A stretch of 64,000 bases of DNA from Acanthosepion esculentum (GCA_964036315.1 OZ038517.1:51797455-51861454), one strand, 5' to 3'. Shown: positions 30,860 through 41,524, numbered from the stretch's first letter. Translations and numbers: made by a program. Notes: a model not told the origin generated them from the letters alone.

Positions 30860-31655
30860 AAATACAAGGTAATACCGTATATATTTGAGCACAGTGCGAG
30901 ATTTTATGATTAGCTTTTTTTTACTCAAAAAAATAGGAGGTCGCCCTCCACACAGGCAATTTTTTTAGAAGAAGTTAAAAATCATGCAGTTTCGGTGACT
31001 TGTAGCAGCATACGCTGGTACAATATATACTCGAGTATAGTGAGAGTTTTATCATCAGTTTTTTTTTTAATTAAGAGCGCATTATACACAGGAAATTTTT
31101 TAGAAGCGGTTGAAAAACATGCAGTTTCGGTGACCTGTAGCAGTATAAATTGGTACAGTATATATTCGAGTATAGTGCGAGTTTTTATTATCAGTTTTTT
31201 TATAAAAAGTAGGGGGGCGCACTATACATAGATAATTTTTTGAAGAGATAAAAATCATGCAGTTTCGGTGACCTGTAGCATAATAAACTAATACAGTATA
31301 TACTCGAGCATAGTGCGATTTTTTATGATCAGTTTTTTACAAAAAGTAGCGGGGCGCATTATACAAAGCTAATTTTTTAAAGAGATAAAAAATAATGCAG
31401 TTTCTGTGACCTGAAGCAGTATAAACTGATACAGTATATACTCGAGTATAGTGCAAGTTTTGTGATCAGTTTTTACAAAAAAGTAGTGGGCGCATTATAC
31501 ACAGTTAATTTTTTGAAGAGATTAAAAATAATGCAGTGTGACCTGAAGTAGTATAAACTGATTGTCTACTCGAGTATAGTGCGAGTTTTATGAACGGTTT
31601 TTTATAATAAGTAGGGGGCGCATTATAGATATGTAATTTTTTGAAGAGATTAAAA
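30860..31655. repeat. Tandem repeat, about 6 units of 137 bp
   Basis: Units carry ATGCAGTTTCGGTGACCTGT, a TATACTCGAGTATAGTGCGA block, TTTTTTACAAAAAGTAG and GGGGCGCATTATACA. Start points near 30981, 31117, 31254, 31391 and 31528 are 136-137 bp apart. The CTCGAG in each unit sits in a near-palindrome (TATACTCGAGTATA). The array ends at the Helitron. Confidence 0.9.
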
Positions 31656-31659
31656 TTAA

Positions 31660-31718
31660 AATGTCTGTTCGTGTGTGTGTGTGTGTGTGTTCGTGTGTGT
31701 GTGCGTATGTGTGTGTGT

Positions 31719-31756
<38 letters not shown>

Positions 31757-32446
31757 TTGTGTGTAACGAATGCACGGCCCCAATTTTCGACGGATTTGCA
31801 CCAAAATTTACATGCACATGCTCCAAGTTAGCAAGAAGGCCAAGACTGACTTTGCATTTCCCAACTGCCATCGATAGTGGAAATAATCGAGTTTTTCATG
31901 CTTCTACGGCAGTTTTCATGTAGTTTGCGGCCATTTTCTACTGGCCAGAGTGAGAGCCTATAGCTGACTGCCACGAATAGGCAGGAAGATTCTATTGGCC
32001 AGCGTGAGAGCCAACAGCTGACTGACACAAGTGGGAAAAATTTAAATCTGCATGCTACTTTACTTCAGTTGGCTCATTTGCTTGCTTAAACTGAACGTTG
32101 ATTCTGATTCCGCAGAACTGGGTTGGGTGTGAAAAAGTATTTGTTGTTAACATTCTTTTTTTCATTCGGTTTTTCCAGTTACGAGTCCTTTTTTAAAGCT
32201 GATCGTTTTGTGTTGATTTTGTTTAGTTCTTTTTTCGTAACAGATTTAATGTTTAGTATAGAGCTTAGAAAAAATTCGCAGTGTGAGATAGGCAAGAAGT
32301 AAGGCATGTAGCAACATCAGCACGGCAAAGGGCACTCCTTTAAAGGCAAGGAAGGGAAAAAATATTTTAAGTTAATTGATAGCGATTGCTGTATGAGTCG
32401 TACGATTTTTGAATCAAGCACAAGCAACGCCGGGCCATACTGCTAG
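31660..32446 (+). mobile_element. Non-autonomous Helitron copy 2
   Basis: The same body as copy 1 from ACGAATGCACGGCC to the terminal CTAG (32443-32446, followed by T) with the GC-rich stretch just before it. The 5' terminus is less clear: the usual TCTAT...AAAAGG start is not visible and the GT tract follows AAAATGTCTGTTC. It keeps about 90 bp (AAAGCTGATCGTTTTGTG... near 32196-32290) that copy 1 lacks, and has only about 1.5 copies of the internal 55-bp unit. Confidence 0.8.
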
Positions 32447-32454
32447 TAATAAAT

Positions 32455-33000
32455 AAAAGGGATTTGTGGAGAGATATGACCGTCCACGTCCTGAAGGGAG
32501 ATGACTACCAACTAAATCAAAAATACTATTTAACCCATAGCTGGGGAGAGGAAAAGAGACGGATTTATGACTTTTCCCAAAGGTGCGAAAATGAACGCAA
32601 TAGATGTTCTCAGAATTTGATCTCTGTTCATCGATTCCACTTTCAACAGTTTTGTTAAAAATTCTATAAAATGGAAGTGGTGAAGAGCTATGATCGCCCA
32701 AGTCCTGAGGTATTATTTTCGCAGCATGACATGAGGGACGAAAAATAGGCAGAGCCAAATATATCCGATTTCAAAACTTCACTTTTCCAAGTTGAATGCT
32801 TGAACCCCGTTCGTCGATTCCACTTTCCACAGTTTTGTTAAACATTCTATAAAATGGAAGTGGTGGAGATCCATGATCGCCCAACTTCTGAAGGGATACG
32901 GCGGTTTGCTCCCGGTATAAGTTCTGGATTATTCTAACATCCTTTCGAAATGGATCGAGTTTTCCTAGAAGTTCAAATAGGTCCTTGAGTCTGTTACTTT
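32455..33000. repeat. Repeated LINE-R tails and a SINE-A scrap
   Basis: 'GTGGAGAG.TATGA.CG.CCA' blocks at about 32465, 32677 and 32867 match the LINE-R coding end (30575). CCATAGCTGGGGAGAGGAAA with TTTTCCCAAAGGTGCG at 32528-32590 matches SINE-A, minus strand. Pieces at 32625-32690 and 32810-32880 (GATTCCACTTTC.ACAGTTTTGTTAAA) are direct repeats of each other. Confidence 0.65.
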
Positions 33001-33129
33001 GCTTCTATTTCTATCGTTTCCACTCGTTAAGGGCGGAAAATAGGCAGAGAAAAAATATATCCGGTTTCTTGACTTCACCTTTCCAAGCTGAATACTTGTG
33101 GCTTGTCAGAAATTTTATTTCAATTTTTC

Positions 33130-33427
33130 CCATTCCATACAGAAGAAAAAGGAAGGAAAAAACATATTGACAAACGTATTTAAATTTAGATTTTTTTTTC
33201 AGCTGAACAAAAAAAGTCTTTCAAGGTCAATATTCCGTTTTCTGTTCGTATAATATTTACGAGCAATATCCGTGAAATTTACACGTTTTTCTATTTAAAT
33301 TTTATTTGTTAATCATTTACTTGGAACTAATTTCAATTCATTTTTTCCTACTTAATATAAAAAAAAGAAAAGAAAGAAATAACATATTGGCAAACGTATT
33401 TAAATTAAGCTTTTTTATCAGAAAAAC
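33130..33427. repeat. Direct duplication of a short AT-rich block
   Basis: AACATATTGACAAACGTATT near 33160 recurs as AACATATTGGCAAACGTATT at 33381, about 220 bp apart, each followed by a T-run. Confidence 0.75.
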
Positions 33428-34045
33428 ATGAATTTCCTATTTATATTATTCGGACTGTTATCCTCATCTTCATTAGCATATTCACAACGTTTCGGCTGTT
33501 GTACGCCCCGGCCTTCTTCGGGTGATTGGATCTCTGAAATGAGGTCTTATGATTATTTGCATTATTTACATTATTCAGGCTGTTATCCTCATCTTCATTA
33601 TCATATTCACAACGTTTCAGCTGTTGTACGCCACGGCCTTCTTCAGGTGATTGGATCTCTGAAATGAGGGTCTTATGATTACTTGCATTATTTACATTCT
33701 TCGGACTGTTATCCTCATCTTCATTAGCATATTCACAACGTTTCGGCTGTTGTACACCCCGGCCTTCTTCAGGTGATTGGATCTCTGAAATGAGGTCTTA
33801 TGATTACTAGCATTATTTACATTATTCGGACTGTTATCCTCATCTTCATTGCCATATTCACAACGTTTCAGACGTTGTACGCTCCGGCCTTCTTCCGGTG
33901 CTTGGATCTCTGAAATGAGGTCTTATGATTACTAGCATTATTTACATTATTCGGACAGTTATCCTCATCTTCCTTGCCATATTCACAACGTTTCAGACGT
34001 TGTACGCTCCGGCCTTCTTCAGGTGCTTGGAATTTCGAAACGAAC
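33428..34045. repeat. Tandem repeat, 5 units of about 124 bp (SINE-E body)
   Basis: Units share CTGTTATCCTCATCTTCATT, ACAACGTTTCGGCTGTTGTA, GGCCTTCTTCAGGTGATTGG and TCTGAAATGAGGTCTTATGA. Starts of ACAACGTTTC are at about 33485, 33609, 33735, 33857 and 33983. The same unit is in a second array at 34745-35430 and, reversed, at 34250-34345 and 45845-45915. Confidence 0.92.
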
Positions 34046-34047
34046 TC

Positions 34048-34345
34048 AAGGACATTTGGCTCAGGGGGTAAAACGTTGGTTAGATCCAGTGACTAGACCC
34101 AAAGAGTTGTGAGTTCAGTACCAGGCCACAGCAGTCGTAAACCAAAAACTTGGAGAGTTGAGTCAAAAGGGAAATAACTGAGATGCCCAAAAGAGGCATG
34201 GCACGTGGAACTAGAACAATCTACCCCGGTGTACGAAATAAAGGGTTAGGTTCGAAATCCCAATCATCTGAAGTAGGCCGGAGCGTACAACAACCGAAAC
34301 GTTGTGAATATGGCAATGGAGATGAGGATAACAGTCCGAATACTA
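34048..34345 (+). repeat. SINE-E copy with tRNA-like head
   Basis: The head 34058-34125 has A-box-like TGGCTCAGGGGG and B-box-like GAGTTCAGTACC. It is followed by GGGAAATAACTGAGATGCCC, GGCATGGCACGTGGAACTAG, then CATCTGAAGTAGGCCGGAGC and CAACCGAAACGTTGTGAATA. The last part is the array unit in reverse. Confidence 0.7.
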
Positions 34346-34372
34346 TAAAATCAACTAATCATAATAACTCAC

Positions 34373-34376
<4 letters not shown>

Positions 34377-34430
<54 letters not shown>

Positions 34431-34545
34431 TATATAAAAATAATATATATATATATATAAAAATATATATAAAAATAATATATATTTATATATATATATA
34501 TAAAAATATATATAAAAATAATATATATATAAAAATATATATAAA

Positions 34546-34605
<60 letters not shown>
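34377..34605. repeat. (AT)n with TATATAAAAATA variants
   Basis: Pure AT at both ends with an interior of repeated TATATAAAAATAATATA motifs. Confidence 0.95.
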
Positions 34606-34607
<2 letters not shown>

Positions 34608-34744
34608 CAAGGTTAGTAAACACCTTAGACATTTAAAAATCTACCCTTTGTCCTTGCATTGAATATTGCTGCCATATCAGGTCCATTGCTCCTACTATGT
34701 ATGTCGAGATTCTCGACAAAATCCGAAGAAGTGTCTGAAAATGT

Positions 34745-35430
34745 TTACGCTATTTACATCTTCGAACTGCTGTCCTCATCTCTATTGTCATATTCACGAC
34801 GTTTCGGCCGTTGTACGCTCCAGCCTTCTTCAGAGGGAAGCTACATCGCAGCGGTGGGAAAGTGGCTGAAGCCGAGATGCCAGATCAGGATTGATAACAT
34901 TACAAACTCTTCAACATATGTCTGTATTTCTGACATGAGATATTGAAATTATTTAATCTATTTACATAGTTCGAACTGTTTTCCTCATCTTTATTGTTAT
35001 ATTTACGACGTTTCAGACATTGTACGCTCCGGCCTTCTTCAGAATCTGTCTATATTTCTGAGATGAGGCATTGTAACTAATTACACTATTTATACTGTTC
35101 GGACTGTTGTCATAATCTTTATTGGCATATTCACGACGTTTCGGTCGTTGTACTCTCCGGCCTTCTTCAATATCTGTCTATATATCTGAGATGAGGTATT
35201 GTAACTATTTGCACTATTTACATCGTTCGGGCTGCTGTCCTCATCTTTATTGCCATATTCCCGACGTTTCGGCCGTTGTACGCCCCGGCCTTCTTCAATA
35301 TCTGTCTATATTTCCGAGATGAGGTATTGTAACTATTTACACTAGTTACATCGTTCGGTCTGTTGTCCTCATCTTTATTGCTATATTCACGACGTTTCGG
35401 CCGTTGTACGCCCCGGCCTTCTTCACGTGA
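34745..35430. repeat. Tandem repeat, 5 units, second SINE-E array
   Basis: Units (about 120-190 bp) share CTGTCCTCATCTTTATTGCC-type sequence, CACGACGTTTCGGCCGTTGT, ACGC.CCGGCCTTCTTC and CTGAGATGAGGTATTGTAAC. The fourth and fifth units are the most alike. Confidence 0.9.
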
Positions 35431-35760
35431 TATACGTTGGAATTTCGAACCGCACCATTTATTTAGTCTACGGCGGTAAATTGTTCTAATTCCACGTGCC
35501 ATGCCTTTTCTGGATATCCCAGTTGCCAGTTAATTCCCTTCAGTAACTAAACCCTCTATGATTTGGGGGTTTATCTCTACTGTGGCAAGGTACTGAACTC
35601 ACAACTCTTTGGATTACTTCAACCACTGCTTTTATCTACTTGGTCATGTGTCCTTGGGAACAAGCGTTGGTTGAAGTAATGCAGAAGTGACTTTACCCAA
35701 AGAGATGTAAGTTCAATACCTGACCACAGCAGAGGTAAAAAAAAAACTTAAAAAAAACTT
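35431..35760. repeat. SINE-E copies in head-to-head inverted arrangement
   Basis: 35431-35530 is a minus-oriented SINE-E body (GGAATTTCGAACC; TCTAATTCCACGTGCCATGC). 35582-35630 is a minus-oriented tRNA-like head (TACTGAACTCACAACTCTTT). 35664-35730 is a plus-oriented head (GTTGGTTGAAGTAATGCAG; AAGTTCAATACC). The two heads face each other across about 35 bp. Confidence 0.7.
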
Positions 35761-35805
35761 GGAAATTTCAATTGTCATTGGGAAATAACTGAAAACTGAG
35801 AAACA

Positions 35806-35859
35806 GTTACTTCGGTAATCGTACGGGAACCGATGTTTCAACATGATATGGCCGTAAGC
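35806..35859 (-). pseudogene. 5S rRNA-derived copy, 5' part only
   Basis: Minus strand equivalent of 5S positions about 1-50: on the plus strand ACTTCGGTAATCGTACGGGA, then GATATGGCCGTAAGC. Confidence 0.8.
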
Positions 35860-35881
35860 ACAGTACACCCCCTGCACATCC

Positions 35882-35994
35882 AAGCTTACAGCACCTGTTA
35901 TTTCCAACCGGTCACCCATCTAGGTACTGACCACGCTCGACGTTGATCAATGATCTTGCGGGAACTGGTGTTTCAACGTGATATGGCCGTAAAC
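35882..35994 (-). pseudogene. 5S rRNA-derived copy, nearly full length
   Basis: Minus strand starts TTTACGGCCATATCACGTTG (a 5S 5' end). It carries the CAACGTCGAGCGTGGTCAGT region and TAGATGGGTGACC (internal control region) and ends TGCTGTAAGCTT. About 113 bp against roughly 120 for 5S. Several substitutions in the internal promoter (TGATCAACG for the usual GTTAAGCAACG) and no T-run terminator suggest a pseudogene or SINE3-type head. Confidence 0.85.
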
Positions 35995-36600
35995 CCATGG
36001 ATACCTAGAGGAATACTCTATAACGACCTTTCACGCTTATTAACAACTGTTTTCTCACCCAATTATGATAATGAGGCCAACCATATGATCTTAATTAGAA
36101 TATATCTTTTCTTGTTCTCTCTTTCTCTCTTTTCTCATCTGTTTCATTTGTACATTGACGGTTTCCCCGTTCATTTAACCGAGCCGCCCAACCGGCATTT
36201 TATTGTTGCATTAGTCAAATGGGCCATGTTTCATTAATGTGTGTGTGTTATTCAGAGATACCTCGTGATCGGCCTATATTGTTGTTTTGTGCCAATTACG
36301 TAAGGCAAAATAAGGCCAGCCGAAAGAATGGCTTATATAATGGTGGCAGACAAGATGGCGTCGTACTGGCAGATTAAAGGACGATCCTTTGCTTGTTAAT
36401 GAATTCATTTGAAGACTGACAAGACGAAGAGACAGGAAAAATCTGATAATGACTTATTATTATTAGGTGTGTAATAATTTCGAGCGTTTTTTTGTTTTTC
36501 CCTTTATGAAAATTATTTTCCTCCTGCGTAAAATATTTTGCGTTTTCAAAAATAGAACACTGGAAATTTATTACGCATAAAACATCTAAAATACGAACAG
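35995..36600. other. No recognisable gene
   Basis: Contains a small ORF (35950-36237) of no known family that starts inside the 5S copy. Confidence 0.45.
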
Positions 36601-36609
36601 ACTGGAAAT

Positions 36610-36640
36610 AGATAGATAGATAGATAGATAAGAACAGAAG

Positions 36641-36719
<79 letters not shown>

Positions 36720-36764
36720 GAACAGAAGTAGATAGATAGATAGATAGATAGATAAGAACAGAAG

Positions 36765-36815
<51 letters not shown>

Positions 36816-36824
36816 GAACAGAAG

Positions 36825-36875
<51 letters not shown>

Positions 36876-36884
36876 GAACAGAAG

Positions 36885-36923
<39 letters not shown>

Positions 36924-37020
36924 GAACAGAAGTAGATAGATAGATAGATAATAACAGAAGTAGATAGATAGATAATAACAGAAGTAGATAGATAGATAGA
37001 TAGATAGATAATAACAGAAG

Positions 37021-37061
<41 letters not shown>

Positions 37062-37120
37062 ACAGAAGTAGATAGATAGATAGATAATAACAGAAGTAGA
37101 TAGATAGATAATAACAGAAG

Positions 37121-37157
<37 letters not shown>

Positions 37158-37280
37158 ACAGAAGTAGATAGATAGATAATAACAGAAGTAGATAGATAGA
37201 TAGATAGATAGATAATAACAGAAGTAGATAGATAGATAGATAATAACAGAAGTAGATAGATAGATAGATAATAACAGAAG

Positions 37281-37329
<49 letters not shown>

Positions 37330-37388
37330 ACAGAAGTAGATAGATAGATAGATAATAACAGAAGTAGATAGATAGATAATAACAGAAG

Positions 37389-37453
<65 letters not shown>

Positions 37454-37688
37454 ACAGAAGTAGATAGATAGATAGATAATAACAGAAGTAGATAGATAGA
37501 TAATAACAGAAGTAGATAGATAGATAGATAGATAGATAATAACAGAAGTAGATAGATAGATAGATAGATAGATATATAGATAATAACGGAAGTAGATAGA
37601 TAGATAGATAGATAGATAATAACAGAAGTAGATAGATAGATAGATAGATAATAACAGAAGTAGATAGATAGATAGATAATAACAGAAG

Positions 37689-37722
<34 letters not shown>

Positions 37723-37744
37723 TATAGATAGATAATAACAGAAG

Positions 37745-37791
<47 letters not shown>

Positions 37792-37800
37792 GAACAGAAG

Positions 37801-37853
<53 letters not shown>

Positions 37854-37860
37854 ACAGAAG

Positions 37861-37893
<33 letters not shown>

Positions 37894-37900
37894 ACAGAAG

Positions 37901-37945
<45 letters not shown>

Positions 37946-37952
37946 ACAGAAG

Positions 37953-37990
<38 letters not shown>

Positions 37991-38012
37991 TATAGATAGA
38001 TAATAACAGAAG

Positions 38013-38079
<67 letters not shown>

Positions 38080-38088
38080 GAACAGAAG

Positions 38089-38153
<65 letters not shown>
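36610..38153. repeat. Composite (GATA)n array with about 35 interspersed ACAGAAGTA blocks
   Basis: Runs of GATA are punctuated by ATAACAGAAGTA or AAGAACAGAAGTA about every 25-75 bp. AAGAACAG blocks dominate the first 330 bp and a few later sites, ATAACAG blocks the middle. All three minus-strand frames are open (LSIYLSIY), hence ORFs of 538-606 codons; these are not genes. A further short piece is at 38256-38322. Confidence 0.97.
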
Positions 38154-38255
38154 CTGAAAAAAAGGAATTTTGACAGACAGACAGATAGGTACATACATAC
38201 ATATTAATATTAGGGATGACTAATTCATCTGCTATTGGTTGTGCCTACTTTTTTG

Positions 38256-38286
38256 GATAGATAGATAGATAGATAGATAACAGAAG

Positions 38287-38322
<36 letters not shown>

Positions 38323-38575
38323 AACAAAACCCCTTATAACACCAAAGATGTACTGAAAAAACGATAATGGCAGCATTCACCAACTTAAACAAGGAGACCG
38401 TCCTGAATTACAAAAGATTCCGAAGTCGTCTGGAGGCCGAGGTTGAAGCCAATGGCGATTTTATTGAATAAATTTACTCTACCTGTTAAATACCTGTTAA
38501 AATGCGGTCATTGTTATTTTCTGTTCCGGCGTCATTTAGACGACAGTTTATCCATCGCACCCTGTACGTCTTAAT
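38256..38575 (+). pseudogene. Mariner-like transposase C-terminal remnant after a GATA run
   Basis: 38256-38322 is (GATA)n with one ACAGAAGTA block. From 38335 the sequence parallels 42930-43190: MAAFTNLNKETVLNYKRFRS-type frame, then a stop after GDFIE. It ends with CAGTTTATCCATCGCACCCTGTA (terminus-like). Only the last 40-odd codons and 3' end remain. Confidence 0.7.
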
Positions 38576-38621
38576 TCCGGTGATCGTACGAGAACCGGTA
38601 TTTCAACGTGACATGGCCCTC
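38572..38621 (-). pseudogene. 5S rRNA-derived copy, 5' part
   Basis: Plus strand CCGGTGATCGTACGAGAACC, then TTTCAACGTGACATGGCC, the complement of the first half of 5S. Confidence 0.75.
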
Positions 38622-38644
38622 AGCCTTTTAGACCAGTCGCATAT

Positions 38645-38763
38645 CCAAGTTTGCAGCACCTGATATTCCCCAGCGGTCACCCATCTAAGTACTGACCAGG
38701 CTCGACGTTGCTTAACTTCGGTAACCGTACAAGAACCGGTATTTCAATGTGATATGGCTGTAT
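38645..38763 (-). pseudogene. 5S rRNA-derived copy, full length
   Basis: About 119 bp, the right length for 5S. Plus-strand landmarks are CAAGTTTGCAGCACCTGATA, GCGGTCACCCATCTAAGTAC, TGACCAGGCTCGACGTTGCT, TAACTTCGGTAACCGTAC and GATATGGCTGTA. It is the best-preserved 5S-like copy in the window but has changes in both 5' and 3' strands of helix I, so I call it a pseudogene. Confidence 0.85.
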
Positions 38764-38770
38764 ATACAAG

Positions 38771-38826
38771 TTTAACTTCGGCGATCGTACGGTAACCGGT
38801 GTCTCAACGTGTTATGACCGTAAGCC
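38771..38826 (-). pseudogene. 5S rRNA-derived copy, 5' part
   Basis: TAACTTCGGCGATCGTACGG, then TCTCAACGTGTTATGACCGT; directly adjacent to the full copy. Confidence 0.8.
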
Positions 38827-38889
38827 CATAACCGTTAAGATTGTCGTTATCGGAGTGTCATCCCCAGGGCTGCGGTTCTTGGGGAAGAA

Positions 38890-39149
38890 GTTGTTCGAGC
38901 TGAACCTAGATCTGATCAATTGAATACGAAAAGAACGAGGGTGGTTCGCCACAATATGCAGAGTATGATGGGTCTTTGCCATGCAAGGTTAGAACTGGGG
39001 TACTAAGGAATGTAGTTCGTCTGAACACTTTCCAAGAAAAAAGCGAGAGGCTTGCGGCGTTTCGTCTGTGAGAAAGAGGTTGTAGTATGGAAAATAATTT
39101 GTCACCCTCATAGACGAGCAATCGCATTGACATTCAGAATTGATCGGAG
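38890..39149 (-). pseudogene. LINE-J fragment (RT/C-terminal), internally deleted
   Basis: The minus strand reads MSMRLLVYEGDKLFSILQPL, then SHRRNAASLSLF and later STPVLTLHGKDPS. RT sequence upstream of YADD is joined directly to the C-terminal 'LQPLSHRRN' block; the same junction occurs in the copy at 41590-42185. The rest of this copy lies beyond the insertion at 39152-40144. Confidence 0.7.
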
Positions 39150-39151
39150 TA

Positions 39152-40144
39152 TCTGACGCGTTCGGCAGAGGAGGGACGTATTCAATATTTGATAATTTTG
39201 CGGCAAGACGCGCTTAGAGGTTTCAGGCAGTTTTGATCAACATTCCTTTTCATGGTTGTAAGGAAAAAAAGGATGCAGGTTTAGGCTTTAAGAAAACCTT
39301 ATTCAACTGAGAATACAAGGTCCGCGTATAGTGTCCTTTTATAGTCCCAGTAAACAGAAATAGCTCTCTCAAAGAGGAAAATAACAAAGCAAGGGGAGGC
39401 CACTCTTGATTATTCATAACAATGGTTTGCCGTAAGGAATTGTAAATGTAGGACTACCTTATGCCCACGTAAAATAATAACAATAATAATATTTATTAAG
39501 AATTTATTACAGAAAATATCAAGTTTTACGGAAACATTGTTGACATTTATGTATTTAGTTACATAACAAATAAATAAAAATAATATAAATTTTGATGCTA
39601 TATTCGATTTGTTGTTAGGTATTTTTCATTTTCTCTTTTGTTATTGGCAGCATTTTAGAATACTTTGGCTGCAATGCTAAGTTTCCTCAGTTGAACAAAC
39701 TGGAGCTATTTCCTTTACGCTTTGATACCTCCCTTCTCCATTGTTTTTAGATCGCTTTCTTCCAGTCATTTTGATAGGCAATAGAGAAATTCTGAAATTT
39801 AGAATGATCTTATTCCATTTCAAAAATAAAGCTTATAAAAAGGAATATTTTAAATTAATATACGATCAAAAATAAAATGTTTTTGATAAAAAAAAATCCT
39901 TAATGATTTCATTATAATTATGTAACAATAATGTGATGATATTCCGCAGACAAATCTATGGTTTATGTTATCTCATCTCATTGCATGCTTACGAACTATA
40001 AACCTAAATTGAGCTTAAAATATTGTGTAATCATCTCTAATTTTTTGTAAAATACTTGAATATGATATAATGAATAATTTGCATCGAAAAAAACAATCTT
40101 TGATTTTTTGTTGAATACGTCCCTCCTCCGCTGAACGCGTCATA
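39152..40144. mobile_element. Putative MITE-like insertion with inverted ends and TA flanks
   Basis: The left end TGACGCGTTCGGCAGAGGAG, then GGACGTATTCAA, is inverted at the right end (40111-40142). Both ends are flanked by TA (39150-39151, 40145-40146). It splits a LINE-J copy that is continuous at 41.6-42.2 kb. The 990-bp interior is AT-rich without a transposase. Confidence 0.6.
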
Positions 40145-40145
40145 T

Positions 40146-40400
40146 ACTCTTCTTGGATACTACGTGACAATGGTCGCATCTATGTAAAGAAGAATGAGGG
40201 CTGATCCGAGAAGCGACTGCTGGGTGACGCCTGTGTTGATTACTCGGCCCTCGGAGGACTGGACGTTCAACAATTACCTTCAGTCACCTACCCATAAGGA
40301 AGGACTTTATAACTCAGAAGCCTCTTGCAGTGATGCCATAGCCATAGACCGTGTCCTTTATGCCAGACCTTTTTAAAGGCTTTTGAGATATCTGATGTAA
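40146..40400 (-). pseudogene. LINE-J RT fragment, upstream part of the split copy
   Basis: On the plus strand GATCCGAGAAGCGACTGCTG, GACGCCTGTGTTGATTACTC, GCCTCTTGCAGTGATGCCAT and CTTTTGAGATATCTGATG parallel 41877-42060, the minus-strand region between motif A and the 'GSILGP' block. Confidence 0.7.
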
Positions 40401-40486
40401 TGGAATAACCTGTCACCCCCATGAGTGACTACACGATAGGTAGTAACTACCTATAAGTATCTGTAAGTCAACGGACTACAGAGACT

Positions 40487-41110
40487 CGCAGAAATCTTTT
40501 TCGGCTAGACAGTCGAACTCTCTGCCGTCGAAGGGCAGATTCTCGTTCGGGGAGGTAGAGTGACCCTGTACCCGTTTATGCGGATTCGAAGGAAATATTT
40601 TTGGCCGAGCTGACGGGCTTCGAAAACCCACGATAAATTCGGCCTTGTGCCACATACGACCCTCGTTTGGGGGTTGTTAAATATATTAACTGGGATCTGA
40701 TCCAGCTAGACGGTCGAACTCTCTGTCTTCGAGCAGAGATGAATCTGGCCGAGGCTATGCCGAAGGGCAGAGTCTCGTTCGATGAGGGTGACCAACCCGA
40801 TCCCGTTTATACGGGTTCTACGGGCATTTTTTGGCCGAGCCTACGGTCTCGGAAGACCCACACTAAACTCGGCCTTGTGGCACATCTACACTCGTGGCGG
40901 GGCGCTAGTCAATACCGACTAGCTGGGATCTGTTCCACCTAGACGGTTGAACTCTCTGCCTTCGGGCAGGACGAGGCTCTGCCGACGAGCAGAGTCTCGT
41001 TCGGGGAGGTTGACCAACCCGATCCCGTTTATGCCCCACATTAAATTCGACCTTGTGCCACATCCTACACCGTGGGGAGGTTGGTAAATATCGACTAGCT
41101 GGGGTTTGTT
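40487..41110. repeat. Tandem repeat, 3 units of about 190-230 bp, each with a LINE-tail motif
   Basis: Units have GACGGTCGAACTCTCTGCC-like starts (about 40512, 40709, 40942), GGCAGAGTCTCGTTCG, ACCCGATCCCGTTTAT, and GGCCTTGTGCCACAT (40641, 40871 with one change, 41049 with one change). The same 14-bp motif ends LINE-T. Confidence 0.85.
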
Positions 41111-41270
41111 GAGCATGACTCAGGCTTACGCAAATAGTAGCAGTCATTACTGAATTGACTTGCGACGACCTTGTGCATAACTGTTACCTTTATTCTTATT
41201 GTACTGGTTTTCACAATAAACCTTTACTTATTTTATCCACCTTGTTTTTCAAATATATATTCTTATTATC
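41111..41270. other. No recognisable feature
   Basis: No ORF or repeat match. Confidence 0.5.
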
Positions 41271-41274
41271 ACGG

Positions 41275-41350
41275 AATATAACAATATCCAATCCGATAGT
41301 CCTTGAGATGTATTTATTATCTAGTGCTTCAATGATTTTGACTTGGTCAC
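41275..41350 (-). pseudogene. LINE-J motif-A fragment
   Basis: The minus strand reads IIEALDNKYISRTIGLDI, the same segment as at 42060-42120. It forms the end of a 120-codon minus ORF (41211-41573) whose first 80 codons are unrecognised. Confidence 0.65.
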
Positions 41351-41524
41351 GCGCTGGAAAAAGACTTGTACGTGGATGGATTTCAACGCCCACTTGTGTA
41401 TTTATTGACCAATCAGAAGCTGAGATTTCCTGAAAATATGTATGAAGCTGGATAAGCTCTGTGATCCACTTTTTGCACAGATTTGTACAAAATTCAACAT
41501 TGATAAGAAAGTGGTAGCGGGGTG

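Noticed and set aside
36374..38202. Three overlapping minus-strand ORFs of 538-606 codons (Leu-Ser-Ile-Tyr repeats)
   Set aside because: All three frames are open because GATA repeats lack stops on that strand. No unique domain or start context.
38645..38763. Functional 5S rRNA gene
   Set aside because: Full length but with several substitutions, no clear T-run terminator, and surrounded by partial copies, so a pseudogene or SINE head is more likely.
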